From Aphrophora alni (lineage: Eukaryota; Arthropoda; Insecta; Hemiptera; Aphrophoridae): DNA of 64,000 nucleotides. Both the position numbers and the translations under genes were made by a program. The stretch is from NCBI GenBank assembly GCA_963513935.1, contig OY740768.1, positions 71,648,877 through 71,712,876 of the forward strand, written 5' to 3'. The first letter of the stretch is position 1. Every line of letters begins with the position of its first letter. Positions 40,801-53,470 of the stretch are shown here, piece by piece. Under the pieces are notes generated by a model. It had not been told where the DNA came from, ran no database searches, and saw nothing but the letters and a program-made list of their open reading frames with translations.

Positions 40801-42575
40801 AAATACATACACAAATATTGTTTTAAGGTATAGACAAAATAAATATTAAAAACGTTTTGTTTGACTTATTTATGTTTTCCAATAAAACACATTTGAAACG
40901 TTTTCTTTTCTTCTTTAATGTAAATTTAACAATTAATTTTGAAGTCAACAACCAAATAGTTTCTATTTTTGTGTGATAACTTACACCTAAAATTATTTAC
41001 AAATATACAGATAGTTCAATGAGCAAATCAAATCTAAAACTCACTTTAATTGTTCTTTAATACTCCCCGTAAAAGAAAATTAAAATTACTTGTTAATTTT
41101 GAAGTAGAATAATTCAGTAGGATATTATTCTTGGTACCTCAGATATTTCGAAGCTCACACAGATGCAGAAGTTCTGATTCTGGAAGATGAAATATACGTG
41201 TCTGCTGGCAATGTATTCTCGTGTATAAGTTGTAAGTCTTATGGTTGAATAGGTAGTTTACTTGACTCCATCTTTCACTTGAAGAGACGTCTTCTCTCCT
41301 CGGTATATTGTAAAAAAGTATTCTAATTTCGTAGTACAATTTGTGATCTCCCTGTTTGGGAAATTATCACTACCAACCTGATTTGGTTTTCTTTGTTTAA
41401 TTTCCATTTCGTGTATATCTTATCCCGTAGATAATATCGTGGTTATTTTCGCTCAGTATTATCGCTCTACTCTTTGTTATCCATTGCGTTCAATTTCTAT
41501 TAATTTACTTTAAAACTAATTATCTTTAGTTGTTGTATCAGTCATAATGTATGGTCAGGATATTGTACCTTACCGAACTCTCGTGACTTCAGTGAATTTC
41601 TTGTAAATTCAATCTAACTAATATTTTCTTCTAATGATCCATATTTTCTAAACAATCTGTCCGATTTTGATTTCGTTTTTGAATACCTCTTCTCCTCGTT
41701 TATATGGTCACATACAAACTTGATTTCTAGCCGTACAATGCTCGCTTCGGAAGTTATGGCTGTTTTATGAAGTTACAATTTTTTCAAATATTACTTTTTG
41801 AGTTTGCTGATTTTTGGTTTTTGATTTCTAGTTAGGTGTTGGTTGAACAGCAAAACGAAACTAATGTCTTCTTGGTTTCATCCTTGCTCGCTTCGTTACG
41901 GAGATATTTGAGTTGAAGATTCCTCCTTTTTATTCCATTCTTCTTTTGGACAACACCCCCCCCCCCCAATGACTTAACTTACTAGTTGTAATTTGGTCTT
42001 AATTTCCACGTATCTTATATTATACATGTATTTTACCTTTACATTTTCATTTATCCCTTTCCCTTTTATTTACCCGATATTTTAATTTAACCCTTTCTTA
42101 ACTTTATATTGACAGTTTTACAATGACATAGCGAATTAATATCAGTTACCTGCAATATATGAACAAAAACTACATTAACAATGATTTTTAAATACCATTT
42201 CACCATGAACCTTTTAATTACTTTTATTACTTTATGTCTATTTACTATGTCATTGTTACTCTATCACCCACTTTATTTGTTTTTGGGATTTAGTTTTAAT
42301 TTAGTTTAAAAAATTGTATCTAGTTTTTCCTTAATACCTTTTTTGTTACTAGTTATTTTTAATTTATTTTCACATATTCTTATTAAATACACATCCTTCT
42401 ATCTGTTTTTAACTATCCTGTCCAGGCCTGTTGGTTTTTGATTTTTTGTCATGTGTCTATCCACGTATAGGAATTCCCTTAGCAAGGAATTATTACATCT
42501 AGATTCTTACATTGAATTTTTATTATGCTTGTATCATTGAAAGTTCAACCTAAAACACTGATTTTATTCCTACAG
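37822..42575. other. A+T-rich DNA, no gene seen
   Basis: A TACAGAGTGTCTCAGACTAA stretch near 38775 resembles the termini of some Tc1/mariner-type elements, without a visible partner. A short frame at 39433-39465, MKHGLFLTLLM followed by GTAAGC, looks like a signal-peptide first exon but is too short to support. A run of about 12 Cs lies at 41956-41967. The segment 41340-42440 is rich in T and C on this strand. Confidence 0.4.
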
Positions 42576-42900
42576 TTTCAAACTCTCTTGGTGGCAATTA
42601 ATCCAACAAGCTATGCACGATTTTTGGCGTTTCTAGAGTGAAAGTATTTGAACTCATCGAATCAAAAACCAAGGTGAGTAAAGACTCAATATTGAGATTT
42701 AACTCATCGTCTTTGAGAATGACTAAAATCTCTTAGCCGTTGACCAATGTGAAGAGTATGCGAATAAAACCACTGCATCCTGGCCGTGATTGAATTGTCA
42801 GATTAATGTAGATATTTCATTTATTCCATTAGTAGGAAATTTATGAGTCCTTTAGCAAAACTACGCCCTTTACCATATCATGATTTATTAGGTAACACTT
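42576..42900 (+). pseudogene. Bel/Pao integrase C-terminal domain, decayed
   Basis: Three motifs of the C-terminal domain that ends Bel/Pao polyproteins (DUF5641) occur in order in plus-strand frames. WWQLIQQAMHDFW at 42588 corresponds to RWQ.IQQ...FW.RW. HPGRD at 42775 corresponds to HPG.DG. PLAKLRPLP at 42848 corresponds to RP..KL..LP. Stops and at least two frameshifts lie between. The rest of pol is not visible upstream. A splice-acceptor-like TTTATTCCTACAG just before it is probably coincidence. In live elements this domain helps integrase bind DNA or chromatin. Confidence 0.65.
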
Positions 42901-45900
42901 ATAGTTCAGAATCAGATACTTAATCGGTAGTATTACCTTGAGTTTCTGGCCTAGCCGTGGGAATGAGCAAAGAAGAAGGAGAGGTTCTCGTTGTAAAAGA
43001 ACAATGTATGGATTGTCCGACAAGTCATTGCTACAACTCACTTGTAAGTAAAGCTGATTCCATCTGTTAAGATAATTTCAGTGCTAGACCATCCACCTTA
43101 CATATTCGCCCACATGTGACTTCTACCAGTTTCTTAAGGTAAAGTCTGTATTGAAAATAACGCATGTTTTTACTGTGGGTGAGGGAAGTGAGAAAACATC
43201 GTCGAAGGAGTTTTCACACGATGACCTTAAGAGCAATATTTAACAATTTGAAAAGAACAGTATATAAATAGAGCAGGAGAATAAATAACTATGTTAAAAG
43301 CCATTGTAAGATTGTAATAATTTAATATACTATATTTTTGTTACCGATCTTGTTTTTTTTATAGGTACAATTATAATATAAAGCTCAGAGATAAACTGTA
43401 AAATTAATCATCAAATGAAGTTAATATATTTTTATAAAGTTTGAAATGTATTTATATACTGTAAGTTTAGTCAACATAATTAAGGAGATTTACGTTTTTA
43501 AACCGAGAAAAAATACAAAATATTATTTTAATTGAAGTGCTTCATTAATTTTGTATTACAGATCATAGAATAAAAAACAAAAGTTTTCATCGAATGTTTG
43601 AAATAAAAATTTTTTGGTAAAACAACCGTGGTTATAAATGTACATAATTCCACGAGAATAACACCATTTATCCAACTTTACTTTACTGATGAAACCCAAT
43701 ATTTCATTTATGATGGAAATCCGTTTCACGCCTGATTTAATTTTTGGTCACGTATTTGGCTGAAATTTATTATCGCTGTTAAACGGAAAATTTATTATTT
43801 TAACAACTACTCGACCATATTGCTTTCCTGTAACTCTCAATGATAGACCAAAGTACGTTAAAGTTTATAATTTGTTACAAAATGGTAAAATGGTATTAAA
43901 GTTTAAATTCATTCCACATTCTAAAAACTTATACAGATATATATTAAAAACTTATTTGTATAAATAAAATTGGAAAACAAAATAAATAAACATACATAGT
44001 TAATACGGAATGTAACATCTATTTAATACAAATCACAATTTTTTTAAGTTGGTTTAAAACGCTTTAAAAATGTTTCAATGTTAATATATTACGGTTTTAT
44101 ATATGATTAAGAATTTTTTAATATATTTCGTTTTAGTGAATCTCGTTAATTTTTTAATCGTTTCAGTCTTGACGGCAAATAGATTCATGTATCTCGTATC
44201 CTTGCGTTTATTTAACATCCCCTCTATTCTCTACCTCTCGGTCGTGGGAGGCCTCAAACTTAAACTAATATCATGTTTCCTTTTGCAATATTGTACTGTG
44301 TCAGGTGACTCTTACAATCTGCTTCTTTATATTTCATCAAATAAAGTCGAGGTTGTTACTATTTGATTAAGATAATCTGAATATTTTATATAATGTAACT
44401 TTAAATTTTCAAAAGAAGAACAACAAAGTGTTCAAAATGCTTACTATTACGTTAACATTTTCTCAATTTCAAAAAATATCAAAAGGCTCGCAACCTGACA
44501 ATTCTACGACCCTAACTTAGGTTTAGTGAATGCTATTACTTTATGCTTGGACGAAAACAACAAATTGCCTGTTGAAAATATAAGCTTTAAATAACTAAGC
44601 TAGTCAGATAAAAATAGACGACAATTTGTGTTTGTAATTTAAATCTATTTACAGATTAAGTACAAGTCGCAACATTAAAATTAATTTTAATTTACGCGAT
44701 CTGAGAGCGAACACTGTTTTCCAAACATTATTACCTGTTCATTAACATTTTTAATTTATAAAATAATCTGTAAAATATATGCGTTGCCATCTTATAACAA
44801 AATTGTAGTTTGAACAAATGTCTAATTGTACTGACCCAATATGTTCCATTGGCAGCAGGAGGTTAAGTTACAATACTATCAACATTGAATACTATCTATT
44901 ACTGAAGCTATCTTTGTAATTTCATTCAGTCCGTGAGGAACAGTAAACCGTAGGCTATTTATTATTTCAAATAAAGAGACAATGGGGAAATCTATAAGAC
45001 ATCTAGAATGGTTTATTCACCCAGCCATATAGCAAGATGTAGGAAAATGTATGTAAGACTTGGGTAGATGTTTAGCTTTGAGAAATATGGTGATTATAAT
45101 TTAGTTTTATAATATGTTCTGATTCGTTTGAATTGTAGTGTGGATTTTACATATTAAATATAATACCCATCTCCAAGGGACTGGGATGAGGATAAGAAAT
45201 TGATTATAGGCTATGGTGCTGCAATTTTACGGCCCACGTTTAGTACCATCAAGAACAGCTGGCATCGAGCTGTATTGTATGATCAGACTCGAATTTGTGT
45301 TTATTATTTTATGATTGGGGAGTTATCAGATATATTGTGATGTAGTTGTAGAATAAAAATAAAATATAAGATTTTTTAATATGCTAATTAATTTTTCCAT
45401 ACAAATTATTTTTATGTAGTCTATTTTTAAAATTTTAATTTAGTTACATTAAAACTATATTTATTAAATATAGTCTCAGGTAAAATTGTAAATGTTTATA
45501 AGAGGTAATTAATTTAGATAAAGCATTTAAATAAAAACAAAATATTAATTTATACATTACAAAAGTAACATATACTAAATTATGTGATCCGATAAACAAC
45601 ATATCAGTCAAAGAAGAAGCTCCTGTTAAGACAAATTCAAATTAACAGAATAACTTACAGAAACCGGAATCAAGTACACCAGCATCCAACAAGAACATCT
45701 TAAAATTTTAGAAAATGCAGGTAATGCCAGGATATGAATGTTTTGAAAAAAGTCTAATTTAAACAAAACATATAAATCCAAGTTTCTTTTCAAATAATAA
45801 TATCAAGAAAATATTCCAATCAAATGCCACACTCCACAACATAATTAAAATCAAACTCCTTCAATAAAGGAAGTATAAACAGTAATTTATCTGAGCTGTC

Positions 45901-46745
45901 AGCGAATATTATTAAGAGCTCAAATGTGCATAAGTATATAGAATTGTCGTTATTTTTATTAATTGTGAATTTGTGTATATTATGTTAGGGTATATGTTAT
46001 GTATGGTATTATACTTTTATGGATACTAGATGTCAGGAACGAATAAATGGCAATCATCCCAATTAAAAAAGACAGCACTTCTTGTTTTCACTATAGAACT
46101 CATTGTTTGTTTATAACCCGTCTACTAAGGTAAAAACCAAAATCAAGCTCAAATTAGTAAAAACATAGGTTAGTAGAAGTGTAATTAACTTTCAATTTTT
46201 TAATTTTTTATTATTACTTAATAATTTCTATGTTCATTTATGTTAAAACACTTTTTGAAAATATCATGATATAAAGTATAATTCTTAACAATATTGGGAA
46301 CCTCCATTTTTTAATTATTTGATTATTTTGCCGTCATAATAATTTGACATAATAATTTTATTGTACAATATTTTGCGTTTTAATCAGATAAAGTAGAAAT
46401 CATTCACATGATCATATCTAAGAATTTATAAACTAATTTCTTAAAATACATTTTAAATTCAGATTGATTTGATACACGCAACATTTAGGAAATTATCTGT
46501 AGCTATAAATAACTTCAGATTTAATCCAACCATGTGAACAAAGCTCACATATTTTATTTATTTATTTTAATAAAATCGTAATCATTTAAAGAACAGAATA
46601 AATAATTTGAAATGAACTTCACTTGTGGAAATTTCAATCGCACACATTTATATTTTTCTCCCTTAATGAGCACGTAATAACCTACAAAAACATGACGATG
46701 TTTCATATGATCAGCTTACACTAGCCAGAACAAAATAAATAAACT
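42901..46745. other. A+T-rich DNA, no gene seen
   Basis: The first 200 bp may be the 3' end of the Bel/Pao copy. The stretch 45170-45300 is less A+T-rich but shows no long frame. A hydrophobic 87-codon frame at 44103-44366 has no recognisable domain. Confidence 0.45.
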
Positions 46746-47480
46746 ACGTTTTTGTGTGTTGTATTTATAAAATGATTCAGAATATTTTTTACTTCAATAG
46801 AAATAAATACTTGACAATATAAGTTTTCCAAAAAATGATTATTCCAAAATATATATAATCAAAAATAATTCTTTATTTCATATTCTCTAAAACACCTTGT
46901 CATTAAAATACTTGTAAATTAAAAGTGAATTGGAGATAAATTAAGACTGTCTCAGGGAAGCTTAATGCTATAAACAGTCTTGTGGGTAACGAACCAATCA
47001 AAATCTAATCTAATTAAACCTGAATACCTAAAGACAGGAACTACTTAAATATATTCTATTACAAGCATATTGGAATGAAGACGATTTCTAATTATTAATC
47101 CATTAAAACAATTGCTCAGATTTTCTCCACTCTTCCAGAGTCGCATTCAAATTTATTTTCACGAAAATGTCTGTCTCTCTATCTGTTCGGCAGAGGTTTT
47201 GACACTTCAGCATACGCATGTAAATATTTTCGCCCTCACAAATTATAAGTATTTAAAGTTTTAATCACATCTCAATACTAAACAATTATAAGTATTGAAA
47301 TGTTTATTGACTGAGATTTATAGTCACTGTAGTGTAATCCCTAGGGACCCTAGCTGAATATATACATTTTTCAAGTATCATTGTGTTAGATCATTCTATT
47401 TCATCTTTTGTATCAGATTTCTCTGTACCAACTGTAGCTCTCTTCTGACCCTTAAAGTATTAGAGTTTTCAAGATTTAGG
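46746..47480 (+). repeat. Dispersed repeat A, copy 2
   Basis: Collinear with 13590-14370 on the same strand and lacks the TA array found there. Both copies share the GAAAATGTCTG...CACTTCAGC and CCTAGCTGAATAT stretches. Diverged by many substitutions and small indels, so old. Confidence 0.75.
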
Positions 47481-50149
47481 CGATTTATTTTATATTCTCT
47501 TCTTCCTGTTTTATAAAATGATGAAAACCGAGAGGGTTTTTAAACAACATAGAAAAAATATAGAAAGTTTCAGAATAATATATAAACGAATTTTTTTTGT
47601 ACATTTTAAAGTAAAAATTAATAAATTAACAGTAAGGATAAACCATCTTTTTTTTTAATTAAAAAAAAAAAACTATTATAGTTTGGTGCTGTTTTTTTTT
47701 CAAATCGTGAAGCTTTTTTTTATTCACACAACTACGAGGTATAGTGATGTATGCCAATATATTAAACAAACACGGACATCAATACAACTGTAAAATTAAG
47801 ACGAACATTTTCTAATAATTTATTAAAATCTGTTATAAAATTGTACTTTTGATGTGTTCGATTATATTAGGATATAAATAAAACCCTCCACTTTGGGGTT
47901 ATAACTCTATAATAATTTGGATAAAAAGTTATGTCACTTCGAGTACCACATTATTGTATTACTTAAACAATAAACAAGGTCTTATATAACACACATTTTA
48001 TATGTAAAATACAGGTTAGGTAATGGAAGGGTTACCAACCTTATTATTTAGTTTCTTGTCTATAAATTGGTCACAGAAGTAAAAAATTGACGCTTCAAAA
48101 AAAATTTCTTTACGACTCATTCATTCACTAACATTTATTTGTACCCGACTACCATTTAAAATCTCAATGTGAAGAATAATTTGTATCGATTACATTAAAA
48201 TAATTATTTCCAATAGTAAATTAGTTAAAATAAGGTATTCTCTATGTAATAAAAGGATTTTAGATACTAAAATAATATTAGTATTTAAATGGAAGAAGGT
48301 TAAGGGTAACCTTTTTAGATATATTTTATATAAGAAAAATAATTTGACTGCAAAACGCTCATCGCCCTCTATATAGCAGATTACCCGAAACAACCTTTTG
48401 AGTATGAAGGGCTGCTTGTTTATTATTCAACATATTCTATTTGTATTATGGTAAGATTTAAGAATTCTCTCCAAACCATGCAAATTAGGCACACTTAAGG
48501 TGCACTTTAAACAAAGACTGAGTAATCGATTTTAAATACAGGCTTGTATAAGTAACTTTTGTTAAACTTTTAGTTCATTAAATATACAGCACACTAAAAA
48601 TTTTAATAACTTGATTCATAATTGTAATGTATTTTGTTATGTAATAAGAATGGGAATAAAATAAACATAATGAAGAGGGTATTTTTAAATAAACAAATTT
48701 TTTATCTTTCTTGAGGTTTTTAGCTAAAATAAAGCCATTCCTAATCTAATTTAGTTTTAGATTAGCATATTTAAAATATGTATATACTACTCGAGTTTCG
48801 TCTTAACCACTTTATAAATTTCAAAGAACTTATTTTAAATAAAGTTGATCAAACTGGGGGTAAGGAAATTAATACTATCCACGACATTTACAACAAGGAA
48901 CATCAATCCAATATATTTTACAACAATGGACTAGAGAATAAAATAAATATTAACTCAATACGAAATTTTTAAATAATTATAAATGAGAGTAAACAGTCAC
49001 AATGTTTTAATTACCTCAATGAAAAATATGTTTTATAAAATATGTATAACATTATATAGAAATTGTGATATGTCAATATTTATTAGTTAGAGTGAAACGA
49101 TCAATTAAAACATATTTAATTATTAATATTTTTAAAATTATTAAACATATTTAAAGTATCCAAATGTTATTAAAAAATAGGTTATTGAATATATCACTCG
49201 AAACGTTAACAAAAATAAATAAAAAAAATTATGTAAGTACTATCAAATTTCAAAATGCAATGATAACAATAAAAACGGGAAAAAATTTATTGTGCCTCGA
49301 TTCTCTATGTAGTAAAATTGATAGAATTTTTAAGGTATGGAAATATACGCACACAAAACTTATACACACACTCTTGTTACAGTTTACAAAAAACAAAAAA
49401 TCGTATACAAACGTATGATTATTTCTGTTCTCTGTATTGAAATATTTTTTACAAATGGACATATTCATGATGTATGAAAACACATTTTTACACATTGTGG
49501 CATCTATAATAAAAATAATTCTGCTGTGATTAAACAATAATTGATTTTCAAGACGAATTTTAAATTTTAAACGTTAATTTATTTAACGTGTTTCTCATGC
49601 TTTACATTAACCTGCTATTTACTACTAAATGTAATTTACATTTATTTGCAGTATATATAAATATTTACCATAAGACACCAGCACATAATAAAACAAGAAA
49701 CTTTACATTTACGAACCATAATAAGATGAACTACACATGTTGTTGTTCTATTTATATTAATACGTATATCATCAAAGTTAGGCAACAAAGCCACACGATA
49801 GCTTGTTGACGACAGTTAAATAATAAAGTGAAACTTAATGAACATTATATTGCATTCTACTTGGAGAGGTGCAATATCAAACTACGTTCCCTTATACTAC
49901 TTAACTATCAATTTGCTTCATAAAATGTAATTGTTTTGAAAGAAGAGTAATAATTGTATTTGATTATAATTGTTTCCTTATGGGTTGGGTGCATTACAAT
50001 TTTTGAATCTATCTTTGTGGTATGGTTATATACAATATGGATGCCAGTCAGGAACCTTATTTTTCCACTAAGTGATCCGATTATAGACCCACAGCTCGAA
50101 CATATTCTAAAAATAATTAAAAATATATAATCGGTTAGATTGTTATATT
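47481..50149. other. A+T-rich DNA, no gene seen
   Basis: Several Lys/Asn/Ile-rich short frames (48190-48393, 48778-48972, 49164-49537, 49588-49809) are typical of random A+T-rich DNA. Nothing recognised. Confidence 0.5.
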
Positions 50150-50159
50150 GTCGAACCAT

Positions 50160-50213
<54 letters not shown>

Positions 50214-50223
50214 ATGGTTCGAC
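50150..50223. repeat. Perfect 74-bp palindrome around (TA)n
   Basis: GTCGAACCATTAAATATAT at the left is the exact inverse of the right end, ATATATTTAATGGTTCGAC, with only TA between. Every base of the 74 pairs. A third partial copy, CACCATTAAATAATATAC, follows at 50223-50240, then another TA array at 50241-50281. Confidence 0.95.
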
Positions 50224-50234
50224 ACCATTAAATA

Positions 50235-50284
<50 letters not shown>

Positions 50285-50333
50285 CAAAATCCACTGGTTA
50301 ATCACTGGGTCCAAGAAACCAATCAAGGTTTGC

Positions 50334-50527
50334 GGTAGGTCTGTAGACGCGTACTAAGAAAGGGTTTTGAAAATGTTCCACTCCAAGGGTGGTTTTACCC
50401 CTAACACATACCTCAGTGTTCAAGAAGCCTAGAACAGTGAATTTTTTAACATGGTTTGGGGTAGGTCTGTAGACGCGTACTAAGAAATGGTTTTGAAAAT
50501 TTTCCACTCCAAGGGTGTTTTCTACCC
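50334..50527. repeat. Tandem duplication, 126-bp period
   Basis: GGTAGGTCTGTAGACGCGTA, then CTAAGAAA.GGTTTTGAAAAT and TTCCACTCCAAGGGTG occur at 50334-50400 and again at 50460-50527 with few differences. The stretch between the copies is not repeated within the window. Confidence 0.85.
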
Positions 50528-53018
50528 TTAAAACTAGTATCATATCTTTCTTATTTATGGGTCGATTTTAAACAAAATTGGTGTGTTGCTGTATTTAGAC
50601 ATATTTTATTTCCATAGCACCACCATTAGGGTTGCCTACAAAAATTATTTCTTTATAAACTATCCCCAAGTGAACAAGTGAAGGCAATCAGCTTGTATTT
50701 ATATAAAACATGAAAATAAACTTTGTTTTGTTTCAGGAAAAAAGTCAAAAGTCATTTAATGAAACGTAATAGAGGTTGATAGGCTATATCTGTACTTACC
50801 CCAGCCCGCTTCTCCGAACCTACTCTTGCAAAGGTTAATAAATATCATATCTCAACATAGACAGTAACTAAAAGTTAGCACATCTATTAGCATCCAGCAA
50901 ATACCCTCTACTTCTTATATATATAAAAAAAAGACTGATTGTGCTAAAGTTAATGACAGTTGGAGTTGGATCTCTGACATTAATCTTCGCGCTTATTCTC
51001 ATTCATTATTGGGTCAACTATTGACATCTATCTGTGACTCAGCTACAGGGCACTTTCTAATATAAAGATTAATTTATTACTTGGTAGATATTTTTATAAC
51101 TTATTAAAAATATCTACCAATATTAAATAAATTATTAAATTTATTTAATAAATTTAAATTAAATAAATTATTATTTAATTGCTTATAACTATGCGTAGAA
51201 AATGAATCAAAATACTGTAAAGCTACAACCTATTTCAAGTAATTTATAACTATATATCCAATTTATCGGAAAAATTATTTGAAAGGATCTGAAAGTTCTA
51301 CTGGAAGTAAATATTATTTCTGAAATGTGAGGATATTTTATTTACTTTTTATTTGTTAAATTAAATATGTTAATTTTACACTGGTAAAATTACTCTTTAG
51401 TGCTTAATTGGAGAATATAAAGCCAATAAATATATTTTTTATAATATTAATTTCGAAGAATATTTTCGAAGTATTTTTTTAGCATGTTGTTTTAAATATC
51501 AACATTACGATTTTATACATACAAATATATTAAATGACAAAACAAACTTTCCCCTTTTTGTATTGTAAACATAATCAACATTAATTAACAGTAAAGTAAC
51601 GTTACTATCATAATAATGCGTTTGTATATCTGAGGGAGTAAAGACAATTTTGTGTGTGTTTGATTTTAATGGCTAACAATTTGTCTACATTAACTATTAT
51701 CGTTATAAATATTCTTTAGTAACATTTTCTTAGTAACAACGATTGTATATATTAGTAAGACATTTTCGTAAACGTAATTGCAAAATTATAAAACATTTTA
51801 ATTTTACATAATATTCTTCATTAAAAAAATATTAATTCCCAAACTGAACAGTATCATTATTATTATGTTTTCTCTATTACATGCAGTTTCATTCAGACCT
51901 AGACATGACATTTGATTATGGATTTTAGTGAATGTACGAATACATATATTACAGTTGTAAAAATCATTACAACTATCCTTCAGCAAATAACAATTTAACT
52001 TTATAGTGAGTAATGTTTGTATATAATATCAATGTATTTGTTTTGTCTTTTTATTGGAATGAGCCATATATAGAAGAAAGAGGGTATGATCGTGTACCAT
52101 TTTGTGTAAATAGAAATGTTTGCTTAATTCCAATATTCACTTCAGCAGGGTTGCATTTCAAAGAACTATTCATATCACTTTTACAACCATTCCAATATTT
52201 GCTCCCAAACAAATTGATTTGTGATGTCTTAATTTAATGAACTCAAATATTTTCAATTTCTGTACGAGTAAAAAAATATAACAAAAAATAATTAAAATAT
52301 GCTTATTAAATTACGCTTTTCATTGCATTAAAATATAATATGAACATAAAAATAGAAAATATGACATATTACTTGTCTAATAGTATATGTATTATAAGAA
52401 AAAAATTTCTCTTTGTGTTGTAACTCAATAGGTTTTTTTCAGTTAGTAATGTTTAATTAAACATTTGCGTTTAACTTAATTAATAAATAATTTCTGTTCA
52501 AATACAAATATTTTAGATAATTACACTAACATATCCAGACTAATTATTGAAATATATAAAATTTGTTCAATATTTCAAAACTATTATTTCTATAATGATT
52601 ATAGTGATCAAGTTTCCCCCCTTTTTTAGTCGAATTTTTTAAGCTTTTAGTATACAATAAATATTTATTCACAATTTATTTAATCTAACGAAGAATTATG
52701 AACTGTAATTACATTGAAATAAAATAAACCAGTTTCTATATTTGTGGATGTGAGTGTAAGGAGTTTTATGTCGAGTGTTCTAAAGCATTCAAAAAATATA
52801 AAACAATTTATTAAAATTTTTGTAAACTTTAAATGTGACCTCTGAACTCAATCGACGTATTTATGTTAGTAAAATAAGCGTTCCTATATTTTGGTAATAC
52901 AAAAACTCAAACATTCAAGTAAATATTTGTAATAATAAATATTCAACTACAAAATATATATTTGGTTACAAAAATATAAATACGGTGATTATTCTAGAAT
53001 TTTACTTTTTTTTAGGGA
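50528..53018. other. A+T-rich DNA, no gene seen
   Basis: A perfect 16-bp stem (TTGGTAGATATTTTTA, 8-base loop) lies at 51081-51120, followed by AAATTTATTTAAT-type palindromic DNA to 51180. No gene seen. The last 250 bp before 53019 show no piggyBac similarity. Confidence 0.5.
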
Positions 53019-53278
53019 AGGAATTGTTGATGCCTTATCTTCAATCCAGAAGTCAAATAGTAACGCTACGTAGGGACTTGAAAACCCGAATAAGACTAAC
53101 TTTAGGATTGCCACAACGAGAGGCTGTTCAAAATTTAGGACGTAAAACCGCCACATGTGACTTATGTCCAAGAAATAAGGATAGGTAGCAAGAGATAAAG
53201 AAGATCTGTAGCAATTGCATCAAAAGAATTTGCAAGGAACATCTGGTTGAAACTTGTCCTGACTGGTTTGACGTGTAA
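53019..53278 (+). pseudogene. piggyBac transposase C-terminus (element B), decayed
   Basis: The plus strand encodes the end of a piggyBac transposase. LGKELLMPYLQSR is the last conserved helix. CDLCPRNKDR, then ICSNCIKRICKEH and a final CPDW form the Cys/His-rich zinc-binding domain that closes these proteins and binds DNA. A TAG at 53186-53188 interrupts the domain; otherwise the frame is open to the TAA at 53276. The rest of the transposase is absent upstream. TTTACTTTTTTTTAG just before GGAAGG could pass for a splice acceptor but more likely marks a truncation point. The downstream 188 bp end in a terminal repeat at a TTAA. Confidence 0.85.
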
Positions 53279-53466
53279 ATAACTAGATTTTTAGAAACGT
53301 AGAAATGTCAAAAATGTCACTTCTTTGTAAAAAAAAACTTTAAGTAAAAGTTTTAAATATATAAAAATGAAGTAATATGTTGTAGTATCATTAAAAACCC
53401 AAAAATGACAATGTGGTAAAAATGTACCCTGCGCGCGCTCTAGTGTTTTAGCAGAACTCTCTAGGG
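53279..53466 (+). mobile_element. piggyBac element B: 3' untranslated region and terminal inverted repeat
   Basis: Read inward from its right end, the tip is CCCTAGAGAG, typical of piggyBac termini. A second CTAGAG, a GCGCGCGC run and GGGTACATTTTT follow inside it. It abuts TTAA at 53467-53470, the universal piggyBac target. A comparable GCGCCGGGTAATTTTT stretch lies in the 5' end of element A at 54476-54494, so the two belong to related families. Confidence 0.8.
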
Positions 53467-53470
53467 TTAA
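53467..53470. other. piggyBac TTAA target site
   Basis: TTAA marks the junction where element B entered the coding sequence of element A. The A reading frame (minus strand) runs up to exactly this point. Confidence 0.75.

Noticed and set aside
44103..44366. Hydrophobic 87-codon frame
   Set aside because: Same composition argument; no recognisable domain.
53003..53018. Reading the piggyBac tail as a domesticated host exon
   Set aside because: An in-frame TAG breaks the zinc-binding domain and the piece ends in a transposon tip at TTAA.
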